NCBI GenBank assembly: GCA_903970255.1
Contig: CAJCHM010000019.1
Location: 1-40,745 of the forward strand
DNA: 40,745 nucleotides
Direction of reading: 5' to 3'
DNA from: Acidobacteriota bacterium
Lineage (GTDB): Bacteria; Chlamydiota; Chlamydiia; Chlamydiales; Rhabdochlamydiaceae
Shown here: piece by piece, positions 23,476-31,268 of the stretch
Numbering within the stretch: position 1 is the first letter of the stretch
How the letters are laid out: the number at the start of each line of letters is the position of its first letter
The notes under the pieces: generated by a model
What the model was told of the DNA's origin: nothing
Seen by the model: the letters and a program-made list of their open reading frames with translations, nothing else
Database searches by the model: none
Translations under genes and position numbers: made by a program

Positions 23476-24198
23476 TTAACAGATTTGTTTTCCTTTGAAT
23501 CGGACGCATCTCTCGTTCAGTTCTGATTTAGTGATTTCAATATCATGTTTTAATTCTTTCCAAACCCCCGGATATTTCTTAGAAATCTTAGATAGACATG
23601 GAGAGAACCTGTCCGCGAATTCAGAGATCAAGCACGCGGCAGATAGCTGCATATTATGAAGATCATGGCTTTCAGTTATTCCGACCCTGTCTATGTAATC
23701 CACTATCATTCCAAGATCATCTACTAGTTGTATAAGATCGTCTGGTTTCATGATTGCGAGAACATCTTTTGCCTTTTCAGGAAGTGTTTTCTTTGCCATT
23801 ACTTTGATCTCTGTTCGTGGTTTAAGGTCATATTCTTTTTTTAAAGTTGTAGAAATTATTTGCTTGTCGTCGAAGTATACTATTTTTGACATGCAATCTT
23901 TATAGAATTTTTCTAAATTATCATCGTCTGGTTTTGAAATATTATCTACACATCCCCATCTAAATAAGTTGTAAGTCTTAATATCATTTTTACGGGGTAA
24001 ATCGAAGTAGAATTTGATTTCAACTTGAATCGGGATTTCATGTGAATACATAGTGTGTTTATAGAAATCACATAGTGATTTTATGATGCCTTGAACTTTC
24101 TTCTTTTGCTTAGATTGCGGATCGAAAACAAATCCGGATTTGCACATTCTAGCTCGAGCTTTTGGAATTGGAGGCCCATTGATGGTAAACTGAAGCAT
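23476..24198 (-). CDS. rusA: RusA-family Holliday junction resolvase with C-terminal extension (240 aa)
   Basis: Start at MLQFTINGPPIPKARARM, which fits the family start; an ATG 39 bases upstream is also possible, and neither has a strong ribosome site. RusA hallmark KPDDDNLEKFYKDCM near residue 95 carries the catalytic acidic residues that cleave four-way junctions. The first 135 residues cover the normal RusA length. About 105 extra residues (KTLPEKAKDVLAIMKPDDLI...) form a helical extension that I do not recognise. It would resolve recombination or replication junctions before packaging. Confidence 0.8.
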   Translation of the reverse strand: MLQFTINGPPIPKARARMCKSGFVFDPQSKQKKKVQGIIKSLCDFYKHTMYSHEIPIQVEIKFYFDLPRKNDIKTYNLFRWGCVDNISKPDDDNLEKFYKDCMSKIVYFDDKQIISTTLKKEYDLKPRTEIKVMAKKTLPEKAKDVLAIMKPDDLIQLVDDLGMIVDYIDRVGITESHDLHNMQLSAACLISEFADRFSPCLSKISKKYPGVWKELKHDIEITKSELNERCVRFKGKQIC

Positions 24199-24303
24199 TC
24201 TAGAATCTTGTAAAAATATTCTTGATACAAGATTCATCTTGAAAACGTCAAGTTATTTTATTCATAGGATTACCTGAAGTACGCATTTTGTGCGCATTAA
24301 TTA

Positions 24304-24459
24304 TTACATACAACATACACATTGAAATGTTTGAGATCTTCCGTATCCTACCAATTTAATTTTTGGAATATAGAAAAACTCATTAGAGGCTGTAGGATCG
24401 ATTTTATTTTTAAATCCGTGTTGTGACTCGGAAATTATATTATCGTCGATTGTATTCAA
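24304..24459 (-). CDS. possible 51-residue TTG-started protein
   Basis: TTG 24459-24457 overlaps the TGA of the replication-type gene. The sequence LNTIDDNIISESQHGFKNK then FYIPKIKLVGYGRSQTFQCV is normal-looking and ends in Cys-rich CVCCM. AAGGTGG lies upstream. It may be translationally coupled. Without it the gap 24238-24455 would be empty. Confidence 0.4.
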   Translation of the reverse strand: MNTIDDNIISESQHGFKNKIDPTASNEFFYIPKIKLVGYGRSQTFQCVCCM

Positions 24460-25397
24460 AGTAAACCACCTTCTTGGGGCATCTTAGTTTTCTTGAACCC
24501 CAGCGTTTTTAGGCATTCATCGAATTTGTCTTTAAATCCAGGCATATCGTAATCGAAAGTTCTTAATCCTGCATCGGATTGCGTCGGGCATTTCGAAATA
24601 ATTTCAACTCGCTTGCTGAGAGCCGATATTTCCCAATTCGGTGATCTCAGGCATTCTGAGGCATCTTCCGAATACTGGCGGTTTTTTTCCACATCGATTT
24701 CTTCGGGGATTTTTGGTAATTCTTTCGCTGCCCACATCAGCGTTTGTATCAGAGTGGTTTTGATTTCTATCGATGGATGTTTGATGAATGCGACGGCATG
24801 TTGAACCGATTTTTCCGGAAATGACATTAGCGATTTCTTATCGCTTTCTGAAAGCTCTAAATCTTTCAAACATTCATAAAAAACGACGGCGCTCGTTCGT
24901 TGTTTTTCTATTGGTATTCTATTGTTTATATTATAATGGGCGATAGTGCCGCTGGGCTCATTGGATAGTGCCGTGTCGCACTTCCGATCGTGCCGTACGG
25001 CACTTTCGTAAGACTTTTTTGAATTTATATTACTTGTTATTAGGTTTTGATCAAATATTGTATACCAGCTGGTCCTGTCAAATGGATTTTTATTAAAATT
25101 ACCTTTTATCAATAATCCAGAATCTAAAAGAATTTTTGTGGCTTTTTTTACTTCATCAATAGTCAAACACCCGATACATTCAGCGATTGTTTCTTGTGTT
25201 TCATACATCCATATCTTCCCATCTATTAAATTTGATTGCCTCGATGATTTTCTATTGTTAAATTTAAGCCAATTGAAGATATGGCCAAATAGTATAGCCG
25301 CGTGAATTCCTAAATGCATAGAAATTCCCTGATCACAAGGATGAGAAGACCCTGCAAACATGTCTCTTGGATTTTTATTTTCTGGTAAAATTGACAT
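24456..25397 (-). CDS. putative replication initiator with winged-helix N-terminus (313 aa)
   Basis: The N-terminal 120 residues (GIHAAILFGHIFNWLKFN; KIWMYETQETIAECIGC; DSGLLIKGNFNKNPFDRTSW) have the winged-helix pattern of phage and plasmid replication proteins that read out a target by a Trp/Tyr-rich wing. The C-terminal half is helical with LSESDKKSLMSFPEK and TLIQTLMWAAKELPKIPEE. A DnaD-like or Rep role is inferred. AAGGA precedes the ATG. The leader contains a long hairpin (25426-25477). It is the only replication-type gene seen besides the recombinases. Confidence 0.65.
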   Translation of the reverse strand: MSILPENKNPRDMFAGSSHPCDQGISMHLGIHAAILFGHIFNWLKFNNRKSSRQSNLIDGKIWMYETQETIAECIGCLTIDEVKKATKILLDSGLLIKGNFNKNPFDRTSWYTIFDQNLITSNINSKKSYESAVRHDRKCDTALSNEPSGTIAHYNINNRIPIEKQRTSAVVFYECLKDLELSESDKKSLMSFPEKSVQHAVAFIKHPSIEIKTTLIQTLMWAAKELPKIPEEIDVEKNRQYSEDASECLRSPNWEISALSKRVEIISKCPTQSDAGLRTFDYDMPGFKDKFDECLKTLGFKKTKMPQEGGLL

Positions 25398-25425
25398 TTT
25401 TTTTCCTTATGGGTTGATTTAAATC

Positions 25426-25477
25426 CCAAGAAGAACTAAAATGAAACTAAGCCATTCTCATTTTAGTTCTTTCTTGG
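25426..25477. promoter_or_regulatory. long leader hairpin upstream of the replication gene
   Basis: CCAAGAAGAACTAAAATGA and TCATTTTAGTTCTTTCTTGG pair over 19 bp with one bulged base and a 13-base loop. It lies 29 bp upstream of the replication gene start, in its mRNA leader. It may be an RNA regulator, an operator or an origin element. Confidence 0.7.
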
Positions 25478-25485
25478 AAAGATTT

Positions 25486-25513
25486 AGGCTCGCTTAACCG
25501 CGGGCCTTTTTTA
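25486..25513 (+). terminator. rho-independent terminator on the plus strand
   Basis: AGGCTCGC, six-base loop, GCGGGCCT, then six T's. It has the form of a strong terminator on the plus strand, but no plus-strand protein gene ends here. It would end a small RNA read across the replication-gene leader. Confidence 0.7.
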
Positions 25514-25654
25514 TTTTATACATATACTGTAAACAATTTCATTTAAAATTACTTCCTTATGCAAAATATTCATTTTACAATCAAAATCCAGGGAACATCC
25601 TGGTGGAATATCATTTACTATTATTTGGATGGTTGGATGTCTGTTAAGTGACAT
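25511..25654 (-). CDS. small unknown protein (47 aa)
   Basis: Start at MSLNRHPTIQIIVNDIPPGC, five bases after AGGAG. Beta-type with PPGCSLDFDCKM and EVILNEIVYSICIK. Function unknown. It sits between the HTH gene and the replication gene, probably in the same operon. Confidence 0.6.
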   Translation of the reverse strand: MSLNRHPTIQIIVNDIPPGCSLDFDCKMNILHKEVILNEIVYSICIK

Positions 25655-25691
25655 TTTTCTCCTAAATGTGTTGCGATTAATTATAAGAAGT

Positions 25692-25762
25692 GACAAACTG
25701 AGACTGTCGTTTAAGTTTGTCAAAACTTCATTTAAAGCCGTCTAGAAAGGACGGCTTTTTTT
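25692..25762 (+). terminator. hairpin plus rho-independent terminator on the plus strand
   Basis: First GACAAACT/AGTTTGTC (25692-25721), then AAAGCCGTC, seven-base loop, GACGGCTTT (25734-25758) with a T-run to 25762. It is the second hairpin-then-terminator unit on the plus strand in this region. On the minus strand it also lies just beyond the HTH stop and may act bidirectionally. Confidence 0.65.
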
Positions 25763-25765
25763 ATT

Positions 25766-26011
25766 CTATGCGTCTTTTGCTTTTAAATCCATTGAAGCCC
25801 TTAATCCTCTCATCTTTCTGATCTTTTTGTTGATGTAATTAGATGCTTTAACCTCTCCTTTTGTGGCTTCTTCTATTTTCAAAGCTAATTTAGTCCCTGG
25901 CAACTTAAATTCATTAATTATTTGAGAGACGTAAGAGCGGTGATATCCTATTGACTCTGAGAATTCTTTAATTGTAATGTAATTTTTAAATAAATAAGTA
26001 CGCAAATCCAT
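25766..26011 (-). CDS. HTH regulator, Cro/YdaS-like (81 aa)
   Basis: MDLRTYLFKNYITIKEFSES then IGYHRSYVSQIINEFKLPG and LALKIEEATKGEVKASNYIN show the five-helix Cro/CI fold with recognition helix YHRSYVSQIIN. It is the likely repressor or early switch of the region, divergent from the plus-strand early operon and reading toward the replication gene. AGGA lies before the start. Confidence 0.8.
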   Translation of the reverse strand: MDLRTYLFKNYITIKEFSESIGYHRSYVSQIINEFKLPGTKLALKIEEATKGEVKASNYINKKIRKMRGLRASMDLKAKDA

Positions 26012-26038
26012 TGTTTTTTCCTGTGTTGAATGTGTGTA

Positions 26039-26066
26039 ATTATTGCATAAATTTTATTTTTTTCAA
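26039..26066 (-). promoter_or_regulatory. promoter of the HTH regulator gene
   Basis: On the minus strand TTGAAA (26066-26061), 16-base spacer, AATAAT (26044-26039). It lies back to back with the early promoter, so one operator could govern both. Confidence 0.55.
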
Positions 26067-26085
26067 TCTTTTTTATTTTTTTATG

Positions 26086-26114
26086 TTGAGATAAAATCTG
26101 ACGTTTGTTATATT
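26086..26114 (+). promoter_or_regulatory. early operon promoter
   Basis: TTGAGA (26086-26091), 17-base spacer, TATATT (26109-26114), followed by AGGAG sites before the first gene. It is a good sigma-70-like match, divergent from the HTH gene. It should drive the recT-exonuclease operon. Confidence 0.7.
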
Positions 26115-26144
26115 TATAAGGAGACACAAAACAGGAGATTGAAA

Positions 26145-26318
26145 ATGGAATGGTTCAAGAAACACACAGATCTAGTAATAATGTTATCTGCATTTGCAAG
26201 CTGTATCTTGTGGATGAACGGAAAGTTTAATGATATAGAAAAAGATGTGGCAATAATCAAAACGGTTTTGATTATAAAAAACATCATGCCGAATGAATTT
26301 GCGAAAGTAGATAAATAG
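26145..26318 (+). CDS. small membrane protein, first gene of early operon (57 aa)
   Basis: Start MEWFKKHTDLVIMLSAFASC after CAGGAG. One membrane segment (residues 10-24) followed by a helix with INDIEKDVAIIKTVLI-like heptads. The layout resembles the small proteins at 37007 and 37266. Role unknown; an early exclusion or anchor function is possible. Confidence 0.65.
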   Translation: MEWFKKHTDLVIMLSAFASCILWMNGKFNDIEKDVAIIKTVLIIKNIMPNEFAKVDK

Positions 26319-26330
26319 ATTAAAACAAAA

Positions 26331-26348
26331 GGGGGACGCCAATCCCCC
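26331..26348. terminator. GGGGGA/TCCCCC hairpin
   Basis: Six G-C-rich pairs around a six-base loop in the leader between the first and second early genes. On the minus strand a TTTTGTTTTAA tract follows, so as a terminator it would act on antisense or read-through transcripts; on the plus strand it could be an attenuator. Confidence 0.55.
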
Positions 26349-26381
26349 AATAAAAAAACTATAAAGCAAGGAAAACTTAAC

Positions 26382-26702
26382 ATGTCATTACATAAATCAC
26401 AAGAGTTTTATGATCAACTAGAGCCAGAAGATTTTTCACACTGTTCTTACAAAGATGAGCTTGAAGAAGAAATATCAGAATTGAAGAATGAAATTAAATT
26501 ATTACGATTTCAAATGATAAAACAATCTAAAGATCGTGAAATGTTTATCAAGCGCCATCTCGATACTTTAAAGAAAGAAGTTTATGGTAATGAAGAGATC
26601 GATTTATTCAAAATAGACGCATCCATATGCAATATCGCTTGGGTAGTGGGTCAAACAAACGACCGAAATAGAATGATAAATGTTCAAAGGAAAGGGGTTT
26701 AA
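26382..26702 (+). CDS. coiled-coil early protein (106 aa)
   Basis: MSLHKSQEFYDQLEPEDFSH then EEEISELKNEIKLLRFQMIK (coiled coil, residues 25-50). C-terminal VGQTNDRNRMINVQRKGV. AAGGA precedes the ATG. It is in the recT operon but I see no recombinase domain in it. Function unknown. Confidence 0.6.
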   Translation: MSLHKSQEFYDQLEPEDFSHCSYKDELEEEISELKNEIKLLRFQMIKQSKDREMFIKRHLDTLKKEVYGNEEIDLFKIDASICNIAWVVGQTNDRNRMINVQRKGV

Positions 26703-26704
26703 CA

Positions 26705-27472
26705 ATGTCTATAGCACTTCAACAACAGAAAGAAATGACATCATTTAACAATGAACAGGTCAAATTAATAAAAAACTACCTGTGCAAGGGAATAAACGAT
26801 GATGAGTTGAATCTTTTCTCAGCTGTTTGCAAAAAAACAGGATTAGACCCTTTTATGAAGCAAATTTATGCCGTCAAAAGAAAAGATCAAATGACAATAC
26901 AAACGTCAATCGACGGGTATCGTTTAATAGCTGAAAGGACAGGTAAATATGCACCTGGAAGAGAATCCACTTATCAGTATGACAAGGACGGAAGAGTTCT
27001 ATGCGCTACATCTTACGTAAAAAAGCAAACGGCTGACGGGACTTGGCACGAGGTCGCGGCATCCGCTTATCTTGAAGAATACAAGCCGAATTATACGAGT
27101 CAATTTTGGGATTCTAAACCCCACATAATGTTAGCTAAATGCGCGGAATCTCTAGCTCTTAGAAAGGCATTTCCTAATGAATTGTCTGGTCTGTATTCGG
27201 ATGACGAAATGCACCAATCTTCAAACTCTCAACAGATCGAAACATTCATAAGTGATGATCAAAATTATGAATTAAGCACTTTGTTAGAGCATTGCAGTCC
27301 GGAATATCAAGTAAAATTCAATGAGTGGCTAATGGGTAAAAAGATCAATTCATTGCAACTTTTGCCTATGTCTCTATTTGTTTCAGTGAAAGACGGACTC
27401 ATTAAAAAGAGCCAAGATTATCAAAACTCGATACAAACTCTAGAGGCTGCAAATGGAACAGAGAACGCCTGA
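26705..27472 (+). CDS. bet: RecT/Bet-family single-strand annealing protein (255 aa)
   Basis: Family hallmarks in order: VCKKTGLDPFMKQIYAVKRK, MTIQTSIDGYRLIAERTGKY, SYVKKQTADGTWHEV and PHIMLAKCAESLALRKAFPN, FPNELSGLYSDDEM. It anneals complementary single strands created by the exonuclease gene that follows and overlaps it. Length normal for Bet. It would serve recombination-based repair or concatemer formation. Confidence 0.93.
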   Translation: MSIALQQQKEMTSFNNEQVKLIKNYLCKGINDDELNLFSAVCKKTGLDPFMKQIYAVKRKDQMTIQTSIDGYRLIAERTGKYAPGRESTYQYDKDGRVLCATSYVKKQTADGTWHEVAASAYLEEYKPNYTSQFWDSKPHIMLAKCAESLALRKAFPNELSGLYSDDEMHQSSNSQQIETFISDDQNYELSTLLEHCSPEYQVKFNEWLMGKKINSLQLLPMSLFVSVKDGLIKKSQDYQNSIQTLEAANGTENA

Positions 27473-28292
27473 ATGGTTAGAGTTTAGAAAATCTAAAATC
27501 GGGGCAAGTGATGCTCCGGTTATTATGGGAGTTTCTACTTGGAAAACAGCATTGCAATTATGGGAAGAAAAATTGTCCCCATCCTTGAAGAATGATGAAA
27601 ATCAATCAATGAAAAGAGGAAATGAATTAGAACCTGAAGCTTTAAGAAAGTTTGAAGAGTTGACGGGTTATTTAATGTCTCCGAAAGTTTTGATTCATCC
27701 ATCAATTAACTGGATGATAGCTTCAATGGACGGAATGGAAATCGAAGGTAAAACAGCCGTGGAGATAAAATGCCCTGGAAAAATAGATCATGAATGTGCG
27801 CTCGATGGTCAGATTCCAGAAAAGTATATCCCTCAGCTCCAGCATCAAATTGAAGTTTCTGGATTGCAAAAAATTTACTACTTTAGCTATGCTATCACTT
27901 CTTGGAAGGTTCTAGAAGTATCTAGAGATGATAATTATATAATAAATCTTTTAAAAAAAGAAAGTGAATTCTTTGATCTTATAACGAAAAAAGAACCTCC
28001 TAAAGAAACTGATAGAGACATTCAAGAGATAAATTCTCCTGAGTGGGAAGAACTTTCAAGAAAGTGGTTATATTTATCGGAGAAATCCAATGAAATCGAA
28101 CAAGAAAGAGAGAGAGTCAAAAAAAATCTTCTTAAAATTGCAAATCAAAGAAGTTCAAAAGGAAATGGACTCTCAGTTACAAAGATACTACGAAAAGGCG
28201 CAGTGGACTATACACTTATCCCACAATTACAAGGGGTTGATATCGAGCCTTATAGAAAACCACCAATAGAAACTTGGAGGATATCTGGATGA
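27453..28292 (+). CDS. YqaJ-type (lambda exonuclease-like) recombination nuclease (279 aa)
   Basis: MEQRTPEWLEFRKSKIGASD is the standard family start with the DNA-binding Arg; then KRGNELEPEALRKFEELTGY, ASMDGMEIEGKTAVEIKCPG with the acidic-Glu-x-Lys catalytic triad, and YIPQLQHQIEVSGL. It resects 5' strands so that the upstream RecT-like protein can anneal. It overlaps that gene by 20 bp. A short in-frame 10-codon ORF (28289-28321) overlaps its stop and may couple the next gene. Confidence 0.93.
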   Translation: MEQRTPEWLEFRKSKIGASDAPVIMGVSTWKTALQLWEEKLSPSLKNDENQSMKRGNELEPEALRKFEELTGYLMSPKVLIHPSINWMIASMDGMEIEGKTAVEIKCPGKIDHECALDGQIPEKYIPQLQHQIEVSGLQKIYYFSYAITSWKVLEVSRDDNYIINLLKKESEFFDLITKKEPPKETDRDIQEINSPEWEELSRKWLYLSEKSNEIEQERERVKKNLLKIANQRSSKGNGLSVTKILRKGAVDYTLIPQLQGVDIEPYRKPPIETWRISG

Positions 28293-28326
28293 AAGAAGAG
28301 GATAAAGGAGTATTTGGATAAATAAT

Positions 28327-28557
28327 ATGGCACTCACAATCCAATATGACTTTTTTAAAAAAGATTCTGACGCGGATTTGTTACGCCAAGAAATTGACGC
28401 AATAAACGATAAAGTCAATAACGTACGAAAAGGTTTATTTGCAAGGCATAGAACCCTTGAGACTTCATTGAATAATCTCCTGAAATTATATCTCGATCAA
28501 CAAGAAGAGATCGCTAAATTGAAAATGAATTTATTGGAGATTAAAAATCGAAAATAA
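28327..28557 (+). CDS. coiled-coil early protein (76 aa)
   Basis: MALTIQYDFFKKDSDADLLR followed by heptads (EIDAINDKVNNVRKGLF; LNNLLKLYLDQQEEIAKLKM). Probably dimeric. It follows the exonuclease gene closely. Could be a recombination accessory; unproven. Confidence 0.6.
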   Translation: MALTIQYDFFKKDSDADLLRQEIDAINDKVNNVRKGLFARHRTLETSLNNLLKLYLDQQEEIAKLKMNLLEIKNRK

Positions 28558-28624
28558 ACAGTTATTCACTCCAGAACAAAAAATTAAATGGTGGGGAAAT
28601 GGAGAATGGGTAAATGAATTTGAC

Positions 28625-29038
28625 ATGTCAGAATTTATCCATGACGAGATTTCTTGTAGAATTCTTAGGATCTTCATTTTAGAACCCTTTACGAAAGAAG
28701 AACAGGTATTTGGCGGTCATCTATGTGGATATTGCATGATTCCAAAAGATCACAAATATCATGGAAAAACTAAAGATGTTTTCACTTTTGATTACGATGT
28801 TCATGGTGGAATTACTTATAATGAGATGCAAGATGAAGATCATTGGATAGGATTTGATTGTGCTCATTGTAATGATATTGTCCCTTCCACCGAGAAGTAT
28901 ATGGAAGAGTGTGCCATAAAAAATTTCCCCGAATTTTTTATTAAGAAAACATATAGAAATTTTGATTTCGTCATTATTGAAACAAAATCTTTAGCCGAAC
29001 AGATTAAAAATGATTTAAATGAAAATGCAACTGATTAA
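28625..29038 (+). CDS. conserved phage protein with zinc-type Cys residues, start likely upstream (137 aa or more)
   Basis: HLCGYCMIPKDHKYHGKTKD, DVHGGITYNEMQDEDHW and GFDCAHCNDIVPSTEKY recall a widespread phage protein of unknown function whose members carry the HGGITY and GFDCAH motifs. The first ATG is at 28625, but in the same frame the DNA is open from 28529 and encodes a family-like N-terminal part (KWWGNGEWVNEFDMSEF) without ATG, GTG or TTG. An ATC at 28547 follows GGAG by seven bases. The real start is therefore probably non-standard. Confidence 0.65.
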   Translation: MSEFIHDEISCRILRIFILEPFTKEEQVFGGHLCGYCMIPKDHKYHGKTKDVFTFDYDVHGGITYNEMQDEDHWIGFDCAHCNDIVPSTEKYMEECAIKNFPEFFIKKTYRNFDFVIIETKSLAEQIKNDLNENATD

Positions 29039-29051
29039 GGTTAAAAATTAA

Positions 29052-30068
29052 TTATCTAGGTGTTGTAAGAGTCTGATTCAGATAAAATGCGTCTATTGAA
29101 AAAGATCCAGCAGCAGTAGTTCCTGTTACTCCGACTGCATCAAGAAAAACAGTGACAGCTGTAGTCGGAATATTTGTTGTTATCGGTGTTTGGGATACTC
29201 CATCTATGCTAAATGTCACACTAGAAGCCGCTGCGTTTACGACTAGCTGAAGATTATGAAAAGCTGCTGTAACCGATACGGATGTATTTGTAGTTGTTCT
29301 TGTAGAAGATGAAGCAGTTTTAATGTTCCAATTACCTGAATTTATATTGTCAGAATATTCAAAGTAAACACCATTAACTTGATCGGCATCAAAAGTATCT
29401 CCCAATCCGCATCTTAATACATATCTAGGACTTGATATACTTAATGTTATAATTTTAATTATCCAATTTAGAGTCAACACACCTCCGCCAAGAATTATAG
29501 GCATATAAATCCCGGATTGTGTGATATTTCCTCCTAAAAATACTGATACATCACTTGAAAAAGAAGCATTTGTAATCATTCCTGGATGACCGCTGGTTAT
29601 ATTAGTTGAATCAGGGTTGAAAGATGGACTTCCTTGAGGACAATAATATGGATAAGCTCCACTTAATCCAGATGTGCTACTTTTCCAAATACTCGTAAAA
29701 TCATCATATAGAATTAAAGAAGTTGATCCACCTCCTGAACCCCCGCCGGCTGCTTGAAATGTCGGTAATGCAGAAGCCCCATTACTTGTTAAAACTTGTC
29801 CGGTTGTCCCAACGCTGGCAATACTTTGATAGGCTCCTGTTGAAGTAGTTCCTCCACATAATACAGCGTAGGCTGTTGCCGATGTATTTCCGGTTCCTCC
29901 TCCTGCTACTAACGCTGTTCCAAAAATAGGTTGTGAAGATGCACCTTGTGAAATAATAGGAACGCCTGAAGTTGCCGAGGGAGCCACATTGTTTAGGGTA
30001 TTACTTGCTCCTCCTGTAATGATATTATATTGGGTGACTTGATGATCTGCGCTATTATTTACTGGCAT
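29052..30068 (-). CDS. tail fibre protein (338 aa)
   Basis: Start MPVNNSADHQVTQYNIITGG, with GAGG upstream. Ser/Gly/Thr-rich fibre shaft with GGASNTLNNVAPS repeats, shared in style with its upstream neighbours, then a beta-rich C-terminal domain (SLILYDDFTSIWKS onward) that looks like a lectin-type receptor head. Last gene of the fibre operon. It probably carries receptor specificity. Confidence 0.7.
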   Translation of the reverse strand: MPVNNSADHQVTQYNIITGGASNTLNNVAPSATSGVPIISQGASSQPIFGTALVAGGGTGNTSATAYAVLCGGTTSTGAYQSIASVGTTGQVLTSNGASALPTFQAAGGGSGGGSTSLILYDDFTSIWKSSTSGLSGAYPYYCPQGSPSFNPDSTNITSGHPGMITNASFSSDVSVFLGGNITQSGIYMPIILGGGVLTLNWIIKIITLSISSPRYVLRCGLGDTFDADQVNGVYFEYSDNINSGNWNIKTASSSTRTTTNTSVSVTAAFHNLQLVVNAAASSVTFSIDGVSQTPITTNIPTTAVTVFLDAVGVTGTTAAGSFSIDAFYLNQTLTTPR

Positions 30069-30079
30069 GTGACCTCTTT

Positions 30080-30682
30080 TTAAACGATAGTGATATTTCC
30101 TACAGAAGACAAAACATTCCATTGAGTCGAAGCGCCTCCAACCACGGCTAATAAGTAAACAACGTCGTATCTATTCGTAGATGCCAATGAACCTCCGACT
30201 CCTGAAGTTGTAGAAGCAGCTGAACCAAACTGAATTGATTGACCTGCGTTTTGCGCTATCTTCCATCCACCGGCCCCTTGTCCCGCCACTTGTATAACTG
30301 AGAATTGAGGAGCTGTCGAGGGTAATGTAAGCGTCACTAAACCTGCATTGTCGGATAGATAACCATTATTTACTACCATTGAAGCTGATGTGCCTGTAAC
30401 ATCAGTCCAGGTTAAAGCTCCACCCGTTGCATTAAGAGTAATTGTTCCAGCTGCATTAACAATACTGACGCCGGTTCCTGCTGTTAATGTAGAAGCTGAT
30501 GGATCATTCCCTGTGTTTCCTATTAGAAGTTGCCCATTAGTAAGCAAACTGGATGTCAACGCATTAGATGCTCCACCGATCAATACAGCATGTTGAGTTA
30601 CTGTATCTGCTGAAAATGTGCCTGCACCGTCATATTTTACGATACCTGCTGCTGAAATATTTACACCGTTATTTGTTGCCAT
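30080..30682 (-). CDS. tail fibre or shaft protein (200 aa)
   Basis: MATNNGVNISAAGIVKYDGA then VTQHAVLIGGASNALTSSLL and GTGVSIVNAAGTITLNATGG, fibre-shaft repeats, ending in a short head with AQNAGQSIQFGSAASTTSGV. Ending VLSSVGNITIV is shared with the upstream paralogue (VLSSMGNLTII). The paralogy implies duplication within the fibre cluster. Confidence 0.7.
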   Translation of the reverse strand: MATNNGVNISAAGIVKYDGAGTFSADTVTQHAVLIGGASNALTSSLLTNGQLLIGNTGNDPSASTLTAGTGVSIVNAAGTITLNATGGALTWTDVTGTSASMVVNNGYLSDNAGLVTLTLPSTAPQFSVIQVAGQGAGGWKIAQNAGQSIQFGSAASTTSGVGGSLASTNRYDVVYLLAVVGGASTQWNVLSSVGNITIV

Positions 30683-30691
30683 TATTTTTTC

Positions 30692-31207
30692 CTATATTAT
30701 TGTTAGATTTCCCATACTGCTAAGAACATTCCATTTTAAATTTGCTATTTGGCAGACCATTCTTAGGGAGTCTCCCTGCTGTGTTGATGATATAGATCCA
30801 GTTACGCCAGCTGTAGTAGACAAATTACCTAATCGTATTGATTGGCCGGCTCCTTGAGTGATCGTAAAACTTGTGGATCCATCTAAAGATACTTCTATTG
30901 TATCTCCAAGATTTGAAGTAGCAGGAAGTGAAAGTGATAAGGCGCCTCCAGGAGATACACAGAAGTAACCATTATTAGTTAATAAAGTTTGGCTAGATGA
31001 GATCGTATTCCATGTTATTCCGGATCCTGTAACTGAAATGGTGAGTGTGTTTGTTGCTGGGTTGTCTACTACAGTCGTTCCGCCTGATCCGACAATGTTG
31101 ATATTTCCAGATCCATCTCCAAATACAGAACCACCAGAATTTCCTGTCAGAGTTTGCAAAAAACCAGAAGGCCCCCCTGAAGTTAAAGTTTTGTATATTT
31201 GGCTCAA
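30692..31207 (-). CDS. tail fibre protein with TTG start (171 aa)
   Basis: TTG start (MSQIYKTLTSGGPSGFLQ), with AGGGG six to seven bases upstream. The N-terminal 12 residues are identical to those of the 32408 gene because the DNA is duplicated. Fibre-type repeats and C-terminal QGDSLRMVCQIANLKWNVLS follow. It is a mosaic of a copied start and a paralogous body. Confidence 0.7.
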   Translation of the reverse strand: MSQIYKTLTSGGPSGFLQTLTGNSGGSVFGDGSGNINIVGSGGTTVVDNPATNTLTISVTGSGITWNTISSSQTLLTNNGYFCVSPGGALSLSLPATSNLGDTIEVSLDGSTSFTITQGAGQSIRLGNLSTTAGVTGSISSTQQGDSLRMVCQIANLKWNVLSSMGNLTII

Positions 31208-31262
31208 ATCAAACCCCTAACCATCTTTGGCATATAAGTAAGAGATTGAAAAACTGCCATTA
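31173..31262. repeat. 90-bp duplication, copy 1
   Basis: Matches 32925-33014 with two mismatches, offset 1752. It contains the first codons of the 30692 gene and the last codons of the gene at 32969, here without the rest of that gene. In this copy the remnant could be read as an 18-codon ORF (MAVFQSLTYMPK...) preceded by AGGAG, ending on the TTG start. Confidence 0.95.
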
Positions 31263-31268
31263 TTTCTC

